Assembly (NCBI RefSeq): GCF_036867195.1
Contig: NZ_JBAJII010000001.1
Coordinates: forward strand, 124,001 to 188,000
Length of the DNA: 64,000 nt
Direction of reading: 5' to 3'
Source of the DNA: Arthrobacter sp. Soc17.1.1.1
GTDB taxonomy: Bacteria; Actinomycetota; Actinomycetes; Actinomycetales; Micrococcaceae
Notes under the pieces: model-generated
The model's database searches: none
Told to the model about the DNA's origin: nothing
The model's input: only the letters and a program-made list of their open reading frames with translations
Position numbers and translations under genes: made by a program
Shown: positions 58,855 to 64,000 of the stretch, in pieces
How positions within the stretch are numbered: the stretch's first letter is position 1
How the letters are laid out: every line of letters begins with the position of its first letter

Positions 58855-59609
58855 CAAGCACCGGGGGCGGGGTTCGAGCCGTCCCGACGCTCGCTGATCC
58901 TGGCGGCCATAGTGCCGATCGTGGTGTCCGCGTCCGTGGCCAGGTCGATCAGGTGATTCATGGCCGCCTGCCGATCCAGGTCGAGGCGTTCCATCAGGAT
59001 GCCGCGGGCCACGCCGATGGTGTCCCGTTCGGCCAGGGACGCCTTGACGTCGTTGCTGATCCGCTGCGGGGTGTCGCTGGCCTGAATATGGCCGAGGAGG
59101 GCTGCGGCGGAGCGGGCGAGGTTGGTCAGCAGCCGCCGGTCCTCGTCGGTGAAGGCGTCGACGGTGTCGGCGTAGACCTTCATCGCCCCGAGTCCTGCCG
59201 GCGTATTCAGCAGGGGTACGCTCAGGCACGAGCGGATACCGCGTGGTTCCACGGCCGAGGCCCACCGCGGGAAGCGGTCATCGGTGCGGGTATCGGCGAT
59301 GTAGACGGACTCACCCAGCGACCAGGCCGTGATGCACGGCCCTTCCCCGAACTCGTATTGCAGGTCGTCGGCTTCGAGCACGCGCGGGTCCGTCGCGCCG
59401 ACACTCATCCGGGTGCCGTCCGTGTCGATGATGCTCACCCCTGCGCCCTCAGCGGCGCCGATGATGTCACGGGCGATCTCGGCGAGCCCGTCGACGGCGT
59501 CGTGGGCGGTCTGCTCGGTGAGGAGGTAACCGTTGGTGCGCCCGAAGACCGCCAGGAGCTCGGGAGGAAGAGAGGAATCGGGGGACGGATGAGAGGGTGA
59601 GGTGTTCAC
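58854..59609 (-). CDS. GAF-ANTAR domain regulator
   Basis: A 251-residue protein: N-terminal GAF sensor (about residues 40-175; GAGVSIIDTDGTRMSVGATD...YEFGEGPCITAW...IRSCLSVPLL) and C-terminal ANTAR domain (about 185-240; LAERDTIGVARGILMERLDLDRQAAMNHLIDLA). The GTG at 59609 (VNTSPSHPS) follows AAGG; a GTG at 59642 is an alternative with a poorer site. It overlaps the next gene by one base. Target RNA and ligand unknown. Its leader contains two tandem hairpins. Confidence 0.93.
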   Translation of the reverse strand: MNTSPSHPSPDSSLPPELLAVFGRTNGYLLTEQTAHDAVDGLAEIARDIIGAAEGAGVSIIDTDGTRMSVGATDPRVLEADDLQYEFGEGPCITAWSLGESVYIADTRTDDRFPRWASAVEPRGIRSCLSVPLLNTPAGLGAMKVYADTVDAFTDEDRRLLTNLARSAAALLGHIQASDTPQRISNDVKASLAERDTIGVARGILMERLDLDRQAAMNHLIDLATDADTTIGTMAARISERRDGSNPAPGA

Positions 59610-59629
59610 GGCAGGCCTTCGACTGTCCT

Positions 59630-59672
59630 GCAGGGGTGCCACCCCTGCCGGTTGAGGGCTGTCTGCTCAACC
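59630..59672 (-). promoter_or_regulatory. Tandem hairpins in the GAF-ANTAR leader
   Basis: Read on minus: GGTTGAG/CTCAACC (59650-59672, 9-base loop) then, one base later, GCAGGGGT/ACCCCTGC (59630-59648, triloop). Both stems are perfect, and the second ends 20 bases before the GTG start. ANTAR targets are paired hairpins, but these loops do not fit the published hexaloop consensus (A at 1, G at 4). Confidence 0.5.
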
Positions 59673-59710
59673 CCGGGAGATCCCGCTCGCGCGGTATCCG
59701 CCCCAGAATA

Positions 59711-60055
59711 TTACCGACACGGTCGCGGTGCAGGGAAATCTTCCTGCACCGTCTGCCGGGAGGTCGCCGGCAGGGTCGGGCTCAGGACTCGAAGTGCGCG
59801 GTGGGTGGGTGCTGCCCGGGTGCCTTCCTCATCGAACTCCCCGGGGCGGGTGGAGTACAGGTCTAGGGCCGCCAGCCCGCACCCGCGGCCGCACCAGCAG
59901 GACGGCGCAGTGGACCTCGGCATCGGGACGCGACAGTGTGGCGGCGGCCTGCCGCGAAAGACCCTCGAGGAAGGCGCCGATGTCGGGACAGGCTCCAGGA
60001 CGAGGTCCTGGAGCCTGTCCAAGAACGGTTCCGGCTCTACCTGCTCCGGGCTCAT
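59711..60055 (-). pseudogene. Decayed GAF-ANTAR-type sensor gene
   Basis: Three pieces of a GAF protein can be read in different frames: MSPEQVEPEPFLDRLQDLVLE from 60055, then after a frame change DIGAFLEGLSRQAAATLSRP and CAVLLVRPR, then after another change LAALDLYSTRPGEFDEEGTR. These resemble the N-terminal helix, first strands and last strand of GAF domains of the GAF-ANTAR type; the middle of the GAF domain and the ANTAR domain are missing. This suggests a gene broken by frameshifts and a deletion, lying between the two related small genes. It rests on motif reading alone. Confidence 0.5.
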
Positions 60056-60208
60056 CGGGCGCTCAGTAGGGCGATCGGCATGCTCACCGGCAGGGTGGCC
60101 GGCAGGGACGGACGACGGTAGGTTGCCGGGTGCGGACATCGGGTGACCAGCTTTCGCACCGGGCGGCCCCATCAGCCGGGGCCGGTAGGAGGCACCTGGG
60201 AACGGGTG

Positions 60209-60463
60209 CTAGTCCAGGGCCGGACCGTGCACGAATTCGGCTTTGGGGCGTGGGGGGAGATCGTCGATCAGCTCGTTCAGGGCCAGCGCGACGAGGTTCC
60301 GTTCGCCCTGCGGCAGCGCGTACATGCCATGCAGGTAGGCGTCCAGCTCGAAGAGCGTGAGGTTGCCGCAGACGCTGTAGTAGTGGAGCCACAGGTCCTC
60401 GGCGGTCACTTCTGCCTTGTGGGCTGCGAGCCAGGTGCTGTGTTGCTGGGTATGAGCAGTCAT
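60209..60463 (-). CDS. Small ANTAR-associated protein, paralogue B
   Basis: An 84-residue soluble protein related to the 115-residue product of 58507-58854 over residues 15-70 (22 of 42 core positions identical by eye) but without its acidic tail. Predicted to be largely helical. No known family. It is upstream of the decayed GAF gene, so the ancestral order may have been small gene, GAF sensor, GAF-ANTAR, small gene, PAS-ANTAR. A regulatory partner role is inferred. Confidence 0.78.
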   Translation of the reverse strand: MTAHTQQHSTWLAAHKAEVTAEDLWLHYYSVCGNLTLFELDAYLHGMYALPQGERNLVALALNELIDDLPPRPKAEFVHGPALD

Positions 60464-60747
60464 TCGGGGCCTGCTTGGGCTTCGACCGGGAAGCGGTATG
60501 TGTCCGTGCTCTTGAAAACACCACCGGGGAACCGGAATAGCCCCGGGCAGACACTCGTTGTACCCATTTTAGCCTCTGCTCACCGAGGATCGTGAATCAT
60601 TTTCTTCTCGGGTAGGGGTGGACGGGCTGGGCGGGCGGGACGTAGTGCCCTACTGCCCCGCGGGGGCACCGGGTTGTATGAAGTGGAACCCGGGGCACGC
60701 GGTACCGGGGCGCTCCTGTCACACCCCTGACCCGAAGGACACGCATC

Positions 60748-60999
60748 ATGACCAGCATCAGTGCTCTGTGGACCACGCTCGACACCGATATCCAGCAGTG
60801 GCTACTGCGCAATCCCGCGACGATGGTCCTGCCGCGGGCCTTCGTCCACCAGGTGCAGAGCGGCACGGGTGAGACCCTCGACCTCGACGAACGTGGGGAG
60901 CACTGGCTGTCTCCCGAGGAGATGCTCTTCCTCGAGGCCAAGAGGGACGGAACCGTGGCGGCTGCGGGTGGGACCGATCCGCGCAGGCAGCGGGCCTAG
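60748..60999 (+). CDS. Small hypothetical protein
   Basis: An 83-residue soluble protein (MTSISALWTTLDTDIQQWLL...), acidic in the middle (LDLDERGEHWLSPEEMLFLEAKRDG). No family recognised and no similarity to the nearby small ANTAR-associated proteins. The ATG is preceded by CCGAAGGA, and codon-position GC is normal. Its stop lies in the first unit of a 17-base tandem repeat. Confidence 0.65.
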   Translation: MTSISALWTTLDTDIQQWLLRNPATMVLPRAFVHQVQSGTGETLDLDERGEHWLSPEEMLFLEAKRDGTVAAAGGTDPRRQRA

Positions 61000-61038
61000 A
61001 ACAGCAGCGAGCCTAGGACAGCAGCGAGCCTAGAACAG
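60994..61038. repeat. 17-base tandem repeat containing both stop codons
   Basis: GCCTAGAACAGCAGCGA (60994-61010), then GCCTAGGACAGCAGCGA (61011-61027, one change), then a partial third copy (61028-61038). The first copy holds the stop of the plus-strand gene and the third holds the stop of the minus-strand gene. Confidence 0.85.
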
Positions 61039-61797
61039 GGGCCAGGGGACCGCCGGCATCCCGCCGCGCGGGCCCGGGAACCGTCCCGTCGCGCGCAGGG
61101 CGGCACAGCGTGCGGCGAGCGAGGAGATCTCCTGGGCCGTGAGCAGCTCCGCCAGGTCCCGGCCCAGGTCGCCCTGCAGCGCGTGGCTGACGCGGTTGAC
61201 GCCCTCGGACTCCTCGGCGGTCAGCGCCTCGCCGACCCACCCCCACAGGACCGTCCGCAGCTTGTGGTCGCTGTGGAAGGTGAGCCCGTGGTCGACGCCG
61301 TACCGGTGTCCGTCCACCATCTCGAGGATGTGGTCGCCCTTGCGGTCGGCGTTGTTGACCACGACGTCGAACACCGCCATGCGCCTCAGCGCCGGCGTGT
61401 CCTCATGGACGAGGGCGACGATGCGTCCCTCCTCGTCCTGGCCGTCGAGGACATGCCTCCAGCCGGTCTCCGGCACGTCGTCCATCGCGACGAGGTCCAC
61501 GGCGTCCTGCTCGGGGTCCGTCTCCTGCCAGGACTGCACCATGCCCTCGCCGAACGGGCCCTCGCGCAGCCAGGTGCGCGGCACGATGTTCCAGCCGAGG
61601 ATCTCCGAGATCAGGTACGCGGCGACCTCCCGATGGGCCAGGTGCCCGTCGGGGAAGTCCCACAGCGGCTTCTCGCCCCGGATCGGCTTGTACACGACCG
61701 CCGCGTCGCCGATGCTGCCCAGGAAGGTGGCGTTCGACGCCGTCGTGATGCGGCCCGTGAGCGTCAGCTCGGCGGCCACGGGGTCCGGCGCCGGCAT
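61030..61797 (-). CDS. SCO1664-family protein
   Basis: A 255-residue protein of the actinobacterial SCO1664 family (TIGR03843), distantly related to phosphoinositide-type kinases. Visible are YKPIRGEKPLWDFPDG (Lys, ATP site), a central FDVVVNNADRKGDHIL (catalytic Asp region) and YGVDHGLTFH. It shares a base with the stop of the DUF3090 gene (TGATG). In many actinobacteria this gene and its two neighbours lie next to mshC and are therefore linked to mycothiol biosynthesis; mshC is not adjacent here. Confidence 0.92.
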   Translation of the reverse strand: MPAPDPVAAELTLTGRITTASNATFLGSIGDAAVVYKPIRGEKPLWDFPDGHLAHREVAAYLISEILGWNIVPRTWLREGPFGEGMVQSWQETDPEQDAVDLVAMDDVPETGWRHVLDGQDEEGRIVALVHEDTPALRRMAVFDVVVNNADRKGDHILEMVDGHRYGVDHGLTFHSDHKLRTVLWGWVGEALTAEESEGVNRVSHALQGDLGRDLAELLTAQEISSLAARCAALRATGRFPGPRGGMPAVPWPLF

Positions 61798-62354
61798 CAG
61801 ACCTCGGGGAGGGTGCAGGTGTGCCCGTCTGCGTCGATGGGGTACCCGCAGATCGGGCACGTGGGACGGCCTGCACCCACGACCTCGAGGGTCCGCTTGG
61901 CGAAGGCGCGGGCGGTGCCGACCGGCATGCGCACGCGCAGCACCTCGGATGCGTCGTCGTCGTCGTCGAGGAATACCTCGACGGGATCGGATTCGTCCTC
62001 GACCTCGACGATCGGGTAGGCCTCGACGACGATCTGCGCCGTCGTCGGATCCCACCCCAGGCTCATGACGCCCGTACGGAACTGCTCCTCGACGGGCTCG
62101 AGCTGGTCGTTGTCGACGAGTTCGATCGGCGTGCTCGTGGGAACGCTGAAGGGGTTGCCCTCGAGGGTGATCAGCTGGTCGAGGATCTCGTCGATCTTCT
62201 CCGCCAGCTGGGCCGACTGCTGCTTCTCCAGGGCGATGCTCACGATCTGCTTCCCGGTGCGCACCTGCAGGTAGAACGTGCGCTCCCCCGGGACACCGAT
62301 GGTGCCGACGACGACGCGGTCAGGCCAGGCGAACTCGTGAACAGTTGTAGGCAT
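61797..62354 (-). CDS. DUF3090 family protein
   Basis: A 185-residue protein of the TIGR03847/DUF3090 family: HEFAWPDRVVVGTIGVPGERTFYLQVRTG at the start, a conserved middle, and a C-terminal zinc-ribbon-like CPICGYPIDADGHTC. It lies 15 bases after the phosphomutase-like gene and overlaps the SCO1664-family gene, forming a conserved three-gene operon. Function unknown. Confidence 0.94.
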   Translation of the reverse strand: MPTTVHEFAWPDRVVVGTIGVPGERTFYLQVRTGKQIVSIALEKQQSAQLAEKIDEILDQLITLEGNPFSVPTSTPIELVDNDQLEPVEEQFRTGVMSLGWDPTTAQIVVEAYPIVEVEDESDPVEVFLDDDDDASEVLRVRMPVGTARAFAKRTLEVVGAGRPTCPICGYPIDADGHTCTLPEV

Positions 62355-62369
62355 GGCTCTATTTTAGGC

Positions 62370-63071
62370 TCATGGGGCCGGCGGGGCCGTGTGTCCCGCA
62401 CCACCGCCCACGGGCGCGTCGCCTGCGGGCGCGGTGTTCGCCAGCCAGGACAGGTCCCCGCCGTCGGTATTGGTCGCGTGGACGGTCGGCCGGCCGGCGC
62501 CGTAGCGCACGATCGAGACCGAGGCCGGGCCGACGTCGATGCGCTGGAACAGGTCGAGGTGCATGCCGAGTGCGTCGGCGAGGATCGACTTGATGATGTC
62601 TCCATGACTCACCGCCACCCAGACGGCTCCCGGTCCGTGCTCGGCCTCGAAGGCTGCGTCGTGGCGACGGACCGCTGCCACCGACCGGGCCTGCATCGCG
62701 GCCATGGATTCGCCGCCGGGAAAGATGACGGCGGACGGCTGGGACTGCACCACCGACCACAACCCCTCGGTCGCGAGCTCCTTGAGTGCGCGGCCCTGCC
62801 ACTGCCCGTAGTCGCACTCGGTGAGATCGGGATCGAGCGGCGCGTGCGGCGTCCCGGTCTGGCGGTCCAGGATGGACCGGGCCGTCTGCCGGCACCGCTC
62901 GAGAGGGCTCGACACCACGCCGACCACGGGCACGGCGGCGAGCCGCTCACCGGTCCGGGCCGCCTGGTCGAGCCCCACCTGGTCGAGGCTGACGCCGGGG
63001 GTCCGCCCGGCCAGGGTTCCGGTGGCATTGGCTGTGGTGCGTCCGTGCCGCACGAGGATGACTGTGGCCAT
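62370..63071 (-). CDS. MSMEG_4193-family histidine phosphatase
   Basis: A 233-residue phosphoglycerate-mutase-like protein (TIGR03848). The phosphohistidine motif is LVRHGRTTANATGTLAGR, the second catalytic His is in VAVSHGDIIKSILADALG, and acid Glu in the LTECDYG region. Substrate unknown. It is the first gene of the conserved trio and divergent from terC. Confidence 0.93.
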   Translation of the reverse strand: MATVILVRHGRTTANATGTLAGRTPGVSLDQVGLDQAARTGERLAAVPVVGVVSSPLERCRQTARSILDRQTGTPHAPLDPDLTECDYGQWQGRALKELATEGLWSVVQSQPSAVIFPGGESMAAMQARSVAAVRRHDAAFEAEHGPGAVWVAVSHGDIIKSILADALGMHLDLFQRIDVGPASVSIVRYGAGRPTVHATNTDGGDLSWLANTAPAGDAPVGGGAGHTAPPAP

Positions 63072-63173
63072 CCGCCCAGCCTAGTCACCCGCACCGCCCA
63101 CGGATGCGACCAGGGACTGTCAGGGCAGCGCAGGGAGCGACGGACGTTTTCCCATGCGTTAGCATGGACGTAT

Positions 63174-63300
63174 CAAGGGGAGTACTCCCGACTGCGATCG
63201 GCTCGTCACTACGGATGCTGCACAGCATCCCGGGCCATCGGTTCCGGTTCCAGCCGGAGCGGAGGAGACCTTGGCGCCTCTGTCCGACGCCTACCCCTTG
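63174..63300 (+). ncRNA. yybP-ykoY (manganese) riboswitch
   Basis: The 5-prime consensus GGGGAGTA (63177-63184) and 3-prime GAGACCTT (63265-63272) of the yybP-ykoY motif are both present, and stem P1 closes as CAAGGGG (63174-63180) with CCCCTTG (63294-63300). GGATGCTG-CACAGCATCC (63213-63230) forms an inner hairpin. This RNA class senses Mn2+ and is commonly upstream of TerC-type genes. The downstream GGGAG overlaps the end of P1, so translation of terC may be controlled. Confidence 0.88.
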
Positions 63301-63312
63301 GGAGCACCCCTC

Positions 63313-64000
63313 ATGCAGGTCACACCCCTGATCTGGTTCATCACCATTGCCGTGACGATCCTCTTCTTCGTCTACGAGTTCTTCGCGCACGTGCGCAAAC
63401 CCCACGAACCGTCCATCGGTGAATCCGCCCGCTGGTCGGCGTTCTACATCGGACTCGCCCTGCTGTTCGGCGTCGGCATCGGCGTCGTCTCGGGCTGGAC
63501 GTTCGGCGGCGAGTACTTCGCCGGCTACCTCACCGAGAAGGCCCTGTCGATCGACAACCTCTTCGTGTTCCTCATCGTGATGACGGGCTTCGCCGTCCCG
63601 AAGAAGTACCAGCAGAAGGTGCTGATGATCGGCATCATCATCGCCCTGATCCTGCGCGGCGGGTTCATCGCCATCGGTGCCGGCCTCATCGAGAACTTCT
63701 CCTGGATCTTCTACATCTTCGGCGCCCTGCTCCTCGTCCTGGCCTACAGGCAGGCGTTCGGCAGCCACGAGTCCAACCCGGCGAACGGCAGGTTCATGCA
63801 GCTCGTCCGCCGCGTGCTGCCCGTCACGGACGAGTACCACGGGGACAAGCTCACCGTGAAGCGGGACGGCACGCGCTTCGTCACGCCGATGCTGCTGACC
63901 ATCATCGCGATCGGCTTCGTGGACCTCATCTTCGCCGTGGACTCCATCCCCGCCATCTACGGCCTGACCAACGAGGCGTACATCGTCTTCACGGCCAACG
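63313..64000 (+). CDS. TerC-family integral membrane protein, truncated by the window
   Basis: The first 229 residues of a TerC protein; it continues beyond the window. At least six membrane helices are visible. Landmarks: FGGEYFAGYLTEKALSIDNLFVF (Asp in SIDN, conserved), GIIIALILRGGFIAIGA, and FVDLIFAVDSIPAIYGLT. TerC proteins are linked to tellurite resistance and, more recently, to manganese export. The yybP-ykoY riboswitch upstream supports manganese homeostasis. The ATG at 63313 follows GGGAG. Confidence 0.95.
   Translation, partial: MQVTPLIWFITIAVTILFFVYEFFAHVRKPHEPSIGESARWSAFYIGLALLFGVGIGVVSGWTFGGEYFAGYLTEKALSIDNLFVFLIVMTGFAVPKKYQQKVLMIGIIIALILRGGFIAIGAGLIENFSWIFYIFGALLLVLAYRQAFGSHESNPANGRFMQLVRRVLPVTDEYHGDKLTVKRDGTRFVTPMLLTIIAIGFVDLIFAVDSIPAIYGLTNEAYIVFTAN

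Noticed and set aside
59630..59672. Classical ANTAR hexaloop pair
   Set aside because: The stems are present but the loops are 9 and 3 bases and lack the A1/G4 hexaloop pattern, so I report it only as a candidate leader structure.
59711..60172. An intact 153-codon gene on minus
   Set aside because: Its translation is Pro/Arg-rich and only parts resemble a GAF protein; the better explanation is a frameshifted relic.
60748..60999. Third member of the small ANTAR-associated family
   Set aside because: The sequence lacks the W-x2-Y, GN, DAYL and RNLV landmarks and is on the opposite strand.
1..64000. CRISPR arrays, insertion sequences, prophage or integrative elements
   Set aside because: I saw no regularly spaced repeats, no transposase or integrase, no direct repeats flanking the tRNA gene, and composition is uniform throughout.

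Overview
The window is a high-GC chromosomal segment of an actinobacterium, most likely Micrococcaceae (Arthrobacter-like). The evidence is the strong GC bias, GTG starts and ATGA stop/start overlaps, families typical of actinobacteria (DUF4193, DUF6458, DUF3090, the SCO1664 and MSMEG_4193 families, DUF4383, DUF2382), a sugar ABC importer with no ATPase of its own, and ANTAR regulators. Assignment below family level is inference. I see no prophage, insertion sequence, CRISPR array or rRNA.

Layout. 0.1-2.7 kb: radA and an aromatic-acid-exporter-like membrane protein. 2.75-8.8 kb: a phosphate block, with a Pho-box-like site and pstSCAB on plus facing a DUF47-pit pair on minus. 9-13.4 kb: a conserved hypothetical gene, tRNA-Lys(UUU), a ZIP transporter, a membrane protein, a secreted EEP-family enzyme and a small hydrophilic protein. 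13.35-15.2 kb: a protein with two HTH-like repeats, translationally coupled to a polytopic membrane protein and preceded by a cluster of strong palindromes. 15.2-19.5 kb: fructose PTS (fruR-fruK-fruA, then ptsH). 19.6-28.4 kb: small stress-type membrane proteins, DUF445, a glycerophosphodiesterase, a GH15 hydrolase, a zinc alcohol dehydrogenase, azlCD and a YnfA-family protein. 28.4-32.7 kb: pta-ackA and an ArsR/SRPBCC pair. 32.7-36.3 kb: a fatty acid desaturase and its 2Fe-2S reductase, divergent from a PucR-type regulator. 36.3-46.8 kb: an AlkA-like glycosylase, an SDR, DUF4193, a hydrolase, an AEC carrier, a GlxA-type regulator, LtrA, a PRC/DUF2382 protein and two SRPBCC/DUF1801-type genes. 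46.9-56.7 kb: a LacI-controlled galactan/galactoside locus (two permeases, binding protein, GH42, very large secreted GH30-like enzyme). 57.1-60.5 kb: an ANTAR regulator cluster with two paralogous small proteins and a decayed GAF gene. 61-63.1 kb: the SCO1664/DUF3090/MSMEG_4193 trio. 63.17 kb to the end: a yybP-ykoY (Mn2+) riboswitch in front of terC, which runs off the window.

How the parts may work together. Four genes of general-stress type (GlsB-like, zinc alcohol dehydrogenase, PRC/DUF2382, SRPBCC) share an upstream element close to TAAGYAKGCTKA, including an identical 17-base copy at two loci 25 kb apart, so they may form a regulon. The ANTAR cluster combines PAS and GAF sensors with a small protein family (W-x2-Y-[YF]-S...GN...FE-[LI]-DAYL...RNLV...NEL) that I do not recognise. 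This cluster and the double-HTH/membrane-protein pair are the best candidates for an undescribed system.
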